9,922 nucleotides of DNA, from positions 1 through 9,922 of the forward strand of contig NZ_KV804705.1 of assembly GCF_001811425.1 (NCBI RefSeq), written 5' to 3'. The stretch comes from Peptoniphilus_A sp001811425 (GTDB lineage: Bacteria > Bacillota > Clostridia > Tissierellales > Peptoniphilaceae). Shown here piece after piece: positions 1 through 6,565 of this stretch. Every line of letters starts with the position of its first letter. Position 1 is the stretch's first letter. Both the position numbers and the translations under genes were made by a program. A model generated the notes under the pieces. It was not told the DNA's origin. It saw only the letters and a program-made list of their open reading frames with translations, and did no database searches.

Positions 1-28
1 TGACATAAAGGTAATATTCTTTTGGCAT
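1..28 (-). CDS. Start of a sigma-70-like small regulator of the mobile element (partial)
   Basis: The minus strand reads ATG at 28 and then MPKEYYLYV before the window ends. A perfect GGAGG (36-40) lies 7 nt upstream of the ATG, so the start is convincing. The opening residues resemble, from memory, the N-terminus of small sigma-factor-like helix-turn-helix proteins found in conjugative elements of Bacillota. Only nine residues are visible, so the family name is a guess and no domain can be confirmed. The gene follows the transporter operon on the same strand but is separated from it by an intrinsic terminator, so it probably has its own control. Confidence 0.5.
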
Positions 29-35
29 TTAATTT

Positions 36-80
36 CCTCCATTTCTTTTTTTGTCTGCGTTTTTAGACAAAAAAAGGAGG
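36..80 (-). promoter_or_regulatory. Hairpin in the leader of the sigma-like gene that can include its ribosome binding site
   Basis: The inner arms are 11-bp perfect complements (46-56 with 65-75, a T7-GTCT/AGAC-A7 stem) around an 8-nt loop. Outside them, CCTCC at 36-40 and GGAGG at 76-80 on the plus strand are also complementary. In minus-strand RNA, 36-40 is the GGAGG ribosome binding site of the gene starting at 28, so the outer stem would hide it. The partner segment 76-80 overlaps the 3' arm of the upstream terminator stem (77-84), so the outer pairing and the terminator stem exclude each other. The repeats are seen; the regulatory role is inferred. Confidence 0.5.
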
Positions 81-109
81 ACTTCTGCACATAGGCATAA
101 AAAGTCCTC
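69..109 (-). terminator. Intrinsic terminator after the transporter operon, in front of the sigma-like gene
   Basis: On the minus strand the stem GAGGACTT (109-102) pairs with AAGTCCTC (84-77). A 17-nt loop separates them, with a further TGC/GCA pairing inside it. One C and a run of seven T (75-69) follow. This is a standard rho-independent terminator. It can end the transporter transcript (ATPase stop at 236), or act as an attenuator for the gene starting at 28 if transcription begins just upstream. Confidence 0.8.
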
Positions 110-141
110 TAAAATGAAAAAAATCTATTACAAAATTTATT

Positions 142-201
142 TTATGGAATATTATAAAAAATACTATTCACAACTTCTCGTTTTTCTTGCGTTTTTATCA
201 T
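142..201 (-). CDS. 19-codon mini-ORF (possible leader peptide or gene remnant)
   Basis: The minus-strand ATG at 201 opens MIKTQEKREVVNSIFYNIP and ends at TAA (142-144). An AGAGGG sequence lies about 4 nt before the ATG, a little close but usable. I do not recognise the peptide. It lies between the ATPase stop and the terminator at 69-109, with 32 nt between its stop codon and the terminator stem. That position suits a leader peptide that influences attenuation. It could equally be the preserved 5' end of a gene cut away when the cargo joined the element. A perfect TATAAT (minus strand, 156-151) lies inside the ORF but has no good -35. An even shorter frame (233-198) overlaps its start as ATGA but lacks a ribosome binding site. 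Confidence 0.3.
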   Translation of the reverse strand: MIKTQEKREVVNSIFYNIP

Positions 202-235
202 ATGTCCCTCTTGTAATTTACTAATATATGCATTT

Positions 236-1627
236 TCATAAATACGTGAAATCAATCACTTTATCACAAACTGACTCTAAAAACTCAACATCATGGGATA
301 TTATTAAAATCAACTTATCTTCTTCCTTTACTTTCTTTATGTTTTTAGCTACTATTTTCATATTTCTATAGTCCAATCCACTGGTTGGTTCATCGAAAAA
401 TAGAATTTTCTTGTCGGATAGTAAAGCGGATAAGATAATTACTCTCTGTTTTTGTCCTCCTGACAAGGTGTGAGGATTCCTATCACTGATATTTTTCAAC
501 TCCATATCTTTTAACCAAGTATCTAAAGCATTATCATCTTTAATATTTGATGTTAATACTATTTCATCTTTAACGCTGTCCGTGAATAACTGACAGTTCA
601 CTTCCTGCATAATAAGCAGGCTCTCATTTAGCCTACTTTTTATATTTAAATTCTCATCATCTTTTAAAATTTTACCTTTATTTTCTTTGTTTAAGCCACA
701 TATAATTTTTGCTAATGTAGACTTCCCAATTCCATTTTCTCCAACAATTCCAATAATATTCCCATAAAAAAATTTAAGATCCTCAATGGACAAAATTATT
801 TTGGTATTTCTTTTGAATATTAGATTTTTTAACTCTAATAAAGTCCCTTTATTTGAAGTTTCAAAATCATCAAATCTTTCAATAGCTTTATAATCAGAAT
901 GCCTAAGTCCTGTTCTCATTCGTTCATCTTCACTTAGATTTTCAATTTCGTCCATACTATATTCTCTGATGATTTTTCCATCCTCTAAGTATATTGCTCT
1001 ATCAACAATGTCTTTTAAATACCACAACCTGTGTTCTGCAATAATAATAGTTTTTCCTAAAGATTTAAGCTTTTTTATTGTAAGCGATAGTTCTTTCATT
1101 GACTTTATGTCTAAGCTTGAAGATGGTTCATCAAGAATAAATATCTCAGGGTTTAATGCGTAAATGCTTGCTATAGCAATCTTCTGCTTTTCTCCTCCAG
1201 AAAGATTGAATATATTTTTATTCATCAAGTTTTCAAGATGAAGCTCTTTTTCAACTTCTCCAATCCTTTTGTTAATTACTTCTCTTTCTATTCCATAATT
1301 TTCTAAACCAAAAGCGATTTCATCGGTTGTATTGGTTGTATAAAATTGTGTTTTAGGATTTTGAAAAACCGAGCCTACATTATTAGATAATTTATAAATT
1401 GGTGTGGTAAATGTATTCATACCATTGACCATAACGCTGCCAGAAATGTCCCCATCATAAAACTCAGGTATTATACCGTTCATAAGCTTTAATAGAGTCG
1501 ACTTTCCGCAACCGCTCCTACCACACAGAAGAATGCATTCCCCTTTTTTGATTTTCAAATTTATATCTTTTAATGAGTAATCAGATCCTCCCTTATACTT
1601 AAAACTTAATTCTCTAATTTCAATCAT
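236..1627 (-). CDS. Energy-coupling factor ATPase with two ABC domains (EcfA-type)
   Basis: This 463-residue protein carries both nucleotide-binding domains of an ECF importer in one chain. It would sit on the cytoplasmic face of EcfT and power substrate uptake. Domain 1 has Walker A GRSGCGKST (36-44), signature LSGGEKQ (142-148), Walker B IFILDE (162-167) and switch His199. Domain 2 has GENGIGKST (296-304), LSGGQKQ (388-394), ILFFDE (408-413) and His445. All key ATPase residues are present in both halves, so both sites look active. I chose ATG 1627 because it overlaps the ecfT stop as ATGA, with a GGGTGGGA stretch just upstream; a GTG at 1636 in frame would add three residues. Standard ECF systems use two separate ATPases (EcfA1 and EcfA2); fused forms are common in dedicated Group I-like systems and in the families that accompany MptD-like S components. 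Confidence 0.93.
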   Translation of the reverse strand: MIEIRELSFKYKGGSDYSLKDINLKIKKGECILLCGRSGCGKSTLLKLMNGIIPEFYDGDISGSVMVNGMNTFTTPIYKLSNNVGSVFQNPKTQFYTTNTTDEIAFGLENYGIEREVINKRIGEVEKELHLENLMNKNIFNLSGGEKQKIAIASIYALNPEIFILDEPSSSLDIKSMKELSLTIKKLKSLGKTIIIAEHRLWYLKDIVDRAIYLEDGKIIREYSMDEIENLSEDERMRTGLRHSDYKAIERFDDFETSNKGTLLELKNLIFKRNTKIILSIEDLKFFYGNIIGIVGENGIGKSTLAKIICGLNKENKGKILKDDENLNIKSRLNESLLIMQEVNCQLFTDSVKDEIVLTSNIKDDNALDTWLKDMELKNISDRNPHTLSGGQKQRVIILSALLSDKKILFFDEPTSGLDYRNMKIVAKNIKKVKEEDKLILIISHDVEFLESVCDKVIDFTYL

Positions 1628-2352
1628 AAGTCCCACCCTGATACTTTCATAAATATTACTATTGATAAAATTAAAATCATAAGAATTAGAACACCAATAT
1701 CATTTTTTCTAAACTTAATTAGGTGTCTACTTGTTTTGTTAACAGGAGCATCGAGTCCCCTTATAATGGCTGATTGAGAGAGCTCATCCCCAATTTCTAT
1801 CACACTTACGAACAATGGCACAAAAAAATATTCCATAATTAATGTTGGTCTTCTTGTTAAATTGATTAAGTTAAAATTAATTCCTCGAGTTTTCATCGCC
1901 ATATTTATATGACTCCATTCGTCTTTAATAGTAGGCAAACATCTAAATATTACAGAAATCATTATGAGCGAGTCTTTTGAAAGTTTTAATTTTTGTAAAG
2001 TTGCTACTGCAATGGAAACAGATGTGGAATTTAAAATCCATTTACCCACGATAATACATGGCAAAAATTTTCTTCCAATTGCTAAGATAAATAAAATTAA
2101 ATTCAAAAGAAAATTCATATTAAAATAGGCTAAAGATTTTTCCAATACTACACTTACTACAAAAAATAAAATATACCTTATAGCGGATTTTTTATAACCA
2201 TCGCTAATAATAATGACAAGGAAAAATAATGTAATAAGGCTTTGATAGATCCAATCAAATCCCAAAAAAATTAAAATATTCGCACCTATAAGCAAGATAA
2301 GTTTTGTTCTGAGGTCATATTTTGACCCCAGAACAAACTTTGAATTTTCCAT
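1624..2352 (-). CDS. ECF transporter transmembrane coupling protein (EcfT/CbiQ family)
   Basis: This 242-residue hydrophobic protein has an N-terminal YDLRTKLIL segment (12-20), like the (x)DPRTKL motif common near the start of EcfT proteins. It has several membrane helices (about 18-48, 57-75, 80-110, 222-236) and two Arg-Gly coupling motifs, MKTRG (153-157) and IIRGLD (196-201). In the EcfT family the two coupling helices carrying such motifs contact the ATPase domains. Its start overlaps the S-component stop (TAATG) and its stop overlaps the ATPase start (ATGA), so the three importer subunits are probably translationally coupled. A strong stem-loop lies within codons 5-18 (see the separate entry). 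Confidence 0.88.
   Translation of the reverse strand: MENSKFVLGSKYDLRTKLILLIGANILIFLGFDWIYQSLITLFFLVIIISDGYKKSAIRYILFFVVSVVLEKSLAYFNMNFLLNLILFILAIGRKFLPCIIVGKWILNSTSVSIAVATLQKLKLSKDSLIMISVIFRCLPTIKDEWSHINMAMKTRGINFNLINLTRRPTLIMEYFFVPLFVSVIEIGDELSQSAIIRGLDAPVNKTSRHLIKFRKNDIGVLILMILILSIVIFMKVSGWDL
2299..2340 (-). repeat. Strong inverted repeat (stem-loop) inside the 5' coding region of ecfT
   Basis: In minus-strand RNA the 18-nt arm from 2340 to 2323 pairs with the arm from 2317 to 2299 across a 5-nt AAATA loop. Seventeen of the 18 pairs are Watson-Crick, one is G-U, and a single A is bulged in the second arm. The stem starts 11 nt after the first base of the ecfT ATG. No T-run follows, so it is not a terminator. 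The coding residues include the conserved YDLRTKL segment, so part of the symmetry may be constrained by the protein. Its strength exceeds other intragenic repeats I noticed. A role in mRNA stability or in subunit ratio is inference. Confidence 0.7.
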
Positions 2353-2942
2353 TATAAAACTCCTGCGGATTCCAACTTTTTATTTAATATTTTTTTTGTA
2401 AAATAAGAACCGATCAAAGAGAATATAAATGTTCCTATAATCATAACTGGTAACATCCATATTGGCGTCCATGCCCTTACTGTGTTACAAAAGCTTTGAT
2501 CTAAGCCACCTTTTATTACACTTTCAAAAAATGCTTCTCTCATAACCCAAATTGGTAAAAATCCTCCAAATAAGTTTAGAGAAAAAAACATATGACTAAT
2601 TGTATTTTTCTTAAAGTCTGTATAATTCCCACCTTTTGCTATGAACATAGCAATTATTCCGGCAGGCACTGCCACTAATGGTGCAATTGGAATATGTCCA
2701 GTTGCAACTAATAAAATACTTGGTAAGATAGCTGCGATTACAATAGCAGTAGCTGACTTTGTCTTTGCAAGAAGCATATGATAGGTTGGTGCAGCAAATA
2801 GTGCTACAAGCATAGGCATTAGTAAAAATAAAACAGGGACAGGCATAGATATTGCCCCAATGACTGCATATGTTACAAAGTAAAGTGCAATTAAAACACC
2901 GGCTGTAACTGCATTTTTTGATGATTTCTTTTGTGTTTTCAT
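2352..2942 (-). CDS. ECF transporter S component, Trep_Strep / MptD-like family
   Basis: This 196-residue integral membrane protein has about six hydrophobic segments (roughly 11-32, 36-52, 64-82, 86-104, 117-134, 158-178) and a basic N-terminus (MKTQKKSSKN). It lacks an ATPase domain and lies directly before ecfT and the double ATPase, as expected for the substrate-binding subunit. Its general look matches the family annotated as Trep_Strep or MptD-family putative ECF S components in streptococci, treponemes and clostridia; this is from memory and no search was run. The start is firm: AAAGGAGG precedes the ATG by about 6 nt. The substrate is unknown. From memory, streptococcal heme-uptake (sia) loci also combine half-transporters with an ECF set, making heme or an iron complex a fair guess. 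Confidence 0.8.
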   Translation of the reverse strand: MKTQKKSSKNAVTAGVLIALYFVTYAVIGAISMPVPVLFLLMPMLVALFAAPTYHMLLAKTKSATAIVIAAILPSILLVATGHIPIAPLVAVPAGIIAMFIAKGGNYTDFKKNTISHMFFSLNLFGGFLPIWVMREAFFESVIKGGLDQSFCNTVRAWTPIWMLPVMIIGTFIFSLIGSYFTKKILNKKLESAGVL

Positions 2943-2967
2943 AAATTTCCTCCTTTAAAATTGATTG

Positions 2968-4692
2968 TTACTGTACAATCTTCCATTCTTTAGACTTTTC
3001 TTGATAATTCCATAAGTCTTTATATAGTCTTTCATTTTTTATAAGTTCTTCATGCTTCCCAACTTCCTCTACCTTTCCTTTGTTTAAAACAACAATTTTA
3101 TCAGCTCCCATTACGCTCCTTAATTTATGAGCTACAACCACAACTGTTTTATTTTTAATTAAATTTGATATTGCTTCCTGTATAATAAGTTCATTTTCAG
3201 GATCAAGTGAAGATGTTGCTTCATCAAGTAGTATTATTGGTGCATTTTTTAATATTGCTCTCGCTATTGATATTCTTTGTTTCTCACCTCCAGACAGAGT
3301 CGCTCCTCCTTGTCCAATCATAGTGTCAAATCCATCATCTTTTTTGACTATAAAGTCATAAGCTCCTGCCATTTTTGCAGCATTCATGATTTCATCTTTA
3401 CTTGCATCTTCATTTCCAAATTTTATATTGTTATAAATTGTGTCTTTAAAAAGATACACATCCTGAAAAACAACAGAAAATTTATCCATTAATTTATCAG
3501 GGTCGGCTGTTAGCAAATCTACTCCACCAATTTTAATTGTCCCTTCATTAGGATCATAAAATCTGGAAATTAATTTAATTAGTGTAGATTTTCCAGAGCC
3601 AGAGTAACCAACAAAGGCTGTTAATTCATTTTCATTAATGTCTAATGAAACATTATCGATAACCTTAGATTCCTTATAAGAAAATGAAACATCGCAGATT
3701 TCAATTTTGTTGCTTTCGTTTACATCGGAATTTCCTGACATAGGTTTAGCGTTAAGTAAGTTAATGATTCTATCTCCTGAAACTGATGCCATTTGTAGAC
3801 CTGTATAATTTACAAGTGCAAGCTCCAAGGGATCAAAAATCCTTGTGCCTACAAATAAGAACATTAAAAATGTATCAATTTCCAAAGATCCATTTATAAA
3901 TAAATAGGAACCAACTAAACTCATCAAAGGAAGTCCTATTCTTAAAATCATACTTGCTATAGTAGTTAATGAACCAACCCCTTTCTCACTCTTAATATTT
4001 GCATTTCTTGAGTTATCTATATCTTCTTCAAGCTTTGTTAATGTATCATCTAAGCTGTTATAAGCTTTTAGAGTCTTAATAGCATCCAAATATTCGTTTA
4101 TATCTTCTTCCTCTTTTATCCTCATTTTCTTTGTTTTCAAATAAATTTTTTTCTGAAAGTTTTGCATGAGTGTAAGAAGTAGAACAGAAATCGGCAATCC
4201 AATAAGTGTTGCTATTCCCATTTTTACATTAATTATCAAAAATAATATTGAGCAAAGAACCGCTACACATATGCCACTGAAAAATTGAGGTAATTGATGC
4301 GTTACTGCCGTTTCAACTTTGAAAAAATCATTCATTAATGTATCTAAGATCTCTGCTGAACTTTTTCCTGAAATATAACCTATTGGCAATTTTCTTATGT
4401 GGTCTGCAAGCTCTATTCTTCCATCTGCACTTGTCTTATATCCAAGTTCATAGGTATATTTTGTGGCTAAATTTTCCAATAAGAATGTTATTAAGAAAAA
4501 TACTGCCATTATCCCAAAATACTTCCATAAAAGGCTCGTATCTATACTATCTGCACCTCTATTTAAAAATAGTGTTTCTACAATTTTCGCCAAAGCAATA
4601 AATGGTATAAGGTTGGAAATAGATGCCAAAACATTTAAAATAATTGATTTTCTTATATTATTCATCTTTCCTAATGTAATATTTCTTATCAT
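2968..4692 (-). CDS. ABC transporter half-molecule, membrane domain fused to ATPase (second of a pair)
   Basis: This 574-residue protein has an N-terminal exporter-fold membrane domain (helices in about 15-300) and a C-terminal nucleotide-binding domain. The ATPase domain has Walker A GYSGSGKST (362-370), Q-loop Gln410, signature LSGGEKQ (466-472), Walker B IILLDE (486-491), a normal D-loop SSLD (494-497) and switch His522. It almost certainly forms a heterodimer with the product of the preceding gene: the stop and start overlap as ATGA, and both proteins share the fold. Pairs of this kind with an adjacent ECF or siderophore context resemble IrtA/IrtB and YbtP/YbtQ, which import metal-siderophore complexes despite the exporter fold. 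Multidrug efflux is the main alternative. A 25-nt gap with AAAGGAGG leads on to the S-component gene. Confidence 0.9.
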   Translation of the reverse strand: MIRNITLGKMNNIRKSIILNVLASISNLIPFIALAKIVETLFLNRGADSIDTSLLWKYFGIMAVFFLITFLLENLATKYTYELGYKTSADGRIELADHIRKLPIGYISGKSSAEILDTLMNDFFKVETAVTHQLPQFFSGICVAVLCSILFLIINVKMGIATLIGLPISVLLLTLMQNFQKKIYLKTKKMRIKEEEDINEYLDAIKTLKAYNSLDDTLTKLEEDIDNSRNANIKSEKGVGSLTTIASMILRIGLPLMSLVGSYLFINGSLEIDTFLMFLFVGTRIFDPLELALVNYTGLQMASVSGDRIINLLNAKPMSGNSDVNESNKIEICDVSFSYKESKVIDNVSLDINENELTAFVGYSGSGKSTLIKLISRFYDPNEGTIKIGGVDLLTADPDKLMDKFSVVFQDVYLFKDTIYNNIKFGNEDASKDEIMNAAKMAGAYDFIVKKDDGFDTMIGQGGATLSGGEKQRISIARAILKNAPIILLDEATSSLDPENELIIQEAISNLIKNKTVVVVAHKLRSVMGADKIVVLNKGKVEEVGKHEELIKNERLYKDLWNYQEKSKEWKIVQ

Positions 4693-6458
4693 TCATTCTC
4701 ACTCCCTTCTATATCCATTTGCCAAATATTTGTCTTCTTATAAATATCAAAGAGTCGCTTATATATTCCATCTGCAAGGATTAAATCTTCATGCTTACCT
4801 CTTTCTGCAATTTTTCCATCAGATATTACTAAAATTTGATTTGCATGCTCTATAGTATTTAACCTATGAGCAATCATAATAACCGTCTTATCCTTAACCA
4901 ATTCAGATAAAGCTTCTTGCATAAGATATTCATTTTCAGAGTCAGCAAAACTTGTTGCCTCGTCTAATACTAATATTGGTGCATCCTTTAAAATCGCTCT
5001 TGCTACTGCAATACGTTGTTTCTCTCCGCCAGATAAATAAGTTCCTTTACCCAAAACAGTATCATACCCATCAGGAAGTTTTTCAATGAAATCATGACAT
5101 CTTGCTTTTTTACATGCTTTTATGACATCCTCTTTTGTAGAACCTGTCTTTGCCATAGCAACATTATTGAAGACTGTATCTGTGATAAGATCACTGTCTT
5201 GAAAAACGAATGCTATCCTCTCCATTAAGGCGTTCATCGGAATATTTTTTATATTAACTCCACCAATTTTAATAGAGCCTTCTGAAGGATCGTAAAATCT
5301 GGGTATTAGCGTTCCAATGGTAGATTTGCCTGCTCCCGAATAGCCAACTAATGCTGTAACTTCTCCTTGTTTAGCACAAAAGCTTATATTCTTTAAAACC
5401 TCTTCATCTCCATAAGAAAAGCTTACATTCTCGAATTCAAGATCATGACCTTTTATCTCTTCCTCATTATTTTCAATTGCCAATTCTTTTTGATCTATAA
5501 TTTCGTAGATTCTCAAAACAACTTCATTTAGTAAATTCATTCCTTCTGCAAAATCTCTAAGTTTTAATGCAGGTACGCTAATGGCAGGTGCAAGAATCAA
5601 ATAGAAAATAAAAACTGTAGCAAAATCCAAGTTATTATTTCGTGACATTAAAAGTATTCCTACTGGAACTATGAATGTAGCAACAGATAAAATAAACATT
5701 CTAAATGAAACAAATCCCGGTCTTATCATTGATGTCATCGAACTTGTAAAGTCTCTATATTCTCCTACTGACTTTGAAAAAGTTTTAAATGATTTTGATC
5801 CTGTTCCAAATATTTTCACTTCCGGCATACCTTTAACGTATTCAGTAGTTGCTGAATTAATTTGATCCAAAATCGCAAAGTTCTTCTCAAGTCCACCCGA
5901 CTTTATAATCTTTGCCATGATTGCAATCTGAATTCCTAAACCGACAAATATAATTAACAAAGTCGTAAGACCTAATATTAAATTTATCTTCAACATAACA
6001 ATTATCATTGCTAAAATTAGTGCTAAAGTTGAAATTAAATTTGGTAATTGATGAGAAAAATATCCCTCAATTTGATTCATGTCCGATCCTAATACTTGCC
6101 TTATTTTTGACTTGTTGTCTCCGGTAAAAAAACCTAAAGGAAGATTCCCAATATGAAATAATATCTTCTTTTTTAAGTTAGCTATTAAAACATATGAAAA
6201 CTTATGGCATAAAATACCTCCAATGTAAGTTAAGCAATATGACAATACCACTGCTGCAAGTCCATAGGTGCAGAACTGTATTGTACTTTGTTCTAATTTT
6301 CCATATAAAAATAGAGATTTTATGACTTTGTATATCACCAAAATTGGACAAATACTTAATAGCATCCCAAGACTAACAAATAATATCCCTCCTACAAGTT
6401 GTCCTTTTTTTATTTCACTGTAGGAAATAATATCTTTGATTGATTTCTTCTTTTTCAT
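4689..6458 (-). CDS. ABC transporter half-molecule, membrane domain fused to ATPase (first of a pair)
   Basis: This 589-residue protein has membrane helices spread over about 20-320 and then an ATPase domain with GYSGAGKST (372-380), Gln420, LSGGEKQ (475-481), ILVLDE (495-500) and switch His531. The D-loop reads SFAD (503-506) followed by SENE, instead of the usual SxLD. From memory, a FAD-type D-loop is typical of the YbtPQ/IrtAB siderophore-importer group. The partner gene keeps the normal SSLD, so the two ATP sites of the heterodimer would differ. The start is supported by AAGGAGG (6475-6469) 10 nt before the ATG. A 14-bp palindrome lies just upstream of that ribosome binding site. It is the first transporter gene after tetR, 107 bp downstream of the tetR stop. 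Confidence 0.9.
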   Translation of the reverse strand: MKKKKSIKDIISYSEIKKGQLVGGILFVSLGMLLSICPILVIYKVIKSLFLYGKLEQSTIQFCTYGLAAVVLSYCLTYIGGILCHKFSYVLIANLKKKILFHIGNLPLGFFTGDNKSKIRQVLGSDMNQIEGYFSHQLPNLISTLALILAMIIVMLKINLILGLTTLLIIFVGLGIQIAIMAKIIKSGGLEKNFAILDQINSATTEYVKGMPEVKIFGTGSKSFKTFSKSVGEYRDFTSSMTSMIRPGFVSFRMFILSVATFIVPVGILLMSRNNNLDFATVFIFYLILAPAISVPALKLRDFAEGMNLLNEVVLRIYEIIDQKELAIENNEEEIKGHDLEFENVSFSYGDEEVLKNISFCAKQGEVTALVGYSGAGKSTIGTLIPRFYDPSEGSIKIGGVNIKNIPMNALMERIAFVFQDSDLITDTVFNNVAMAKTGSTKEDVIKACKKARCHDFIEKLPDGYDTVLGKGTYLSGGEKQRIAVARAILKDAPILVLDEATSFADSENEYLMQEALSELVKDKTVIMIAHRLNTIEHANQILVISDGKIAERGKHEDLILADGIYKRLFDIYKKTNIWQMDIEGSENE

Positions 6459-6478
6459 CTAAAACATACCTCCTTACC

Positions 6479-6492
6479 GAACGAGTTCGTTC
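6479..6492. promoter_or_regulatory. Palindrome GAACGAGTTCGTTC, candidate TetR-family operator
   Basis: Six-base arms GAACGA and TCGTTC are perfect inverted repeats around a 2-nt centre. The site is 4 bp upstream of the ribosome binding site of the first transporter gene, between tetR and its presumed target operon. Size and symmetry suit a TetR-family operator. A related half site (CTCGTTC) recurs at 7205-7211 near the tetR transcription start, which supports shared binding. If the operon is transcribed from the tetR promoter, a protein bound here would act as a roadblock; I see no convincing promoter between 6493 and 6565. Confidence 0.5.
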
Positions 6493-6509
6493 ATTTGCCT
6501 TAAAACTAA

Positions 6510-6542
6510 TACAAGGAAAACACCATTGATGTTTCCCTTGTA
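6510..6542 (-). terminator. Long hairpin between tetR and the transporter operon (weak terminator or attenuator)
   Basis: Two 15-nt arms (6542-6528 and 6524-6510 in the minus-strand sense) pair throughout, with two G-U wobbles, around a 3-nt loop. The following sequence, TTAGTTTTAAGG, is only a poor T-tract, so termination would be incomplete. It starts 23 nt after the tetR stop. It may lower transporter expression relative to tetR, stabilise the downstream mRNA, or be a partial terminator. Confidence 0.55.
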
Positions 6543-6565
6543 AAATACTTATATTTTATTTTTCT

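Noticed and set aside
198..233. 11-codon minus-strand frame (MHILVNYKRDI) overlapping the mini-ORF start as ATGA
   Set aside because: It has no ribosome binding site and nothing recognisable; the overlap alone is weak evidence.
1628..1636. GTG start giving three extra residues for the ECF ATPase
   Set aside because: The ATG at 1627 overlaps the ecfT stop as ATGA, matching the same pattern elsewhere in the operon, and gives the usual short lead into the ABC domain.
4463..4855. 130-codon open frame on the plus strand across the two half-transporter genes
   Set aside because: It lies opposite strongly supported ABC transporter genes; its sequence is low-complexity hydrophobic, typical of an antisense shadow.
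6493..6565. Separate promoter for the transporter genes between tetR and the first half-transporter
   Set aside because: Searching the minus strand by eye gave no pair of -35 and -10 boxes with acceptable match and spacing; the tetR promoter is much better.
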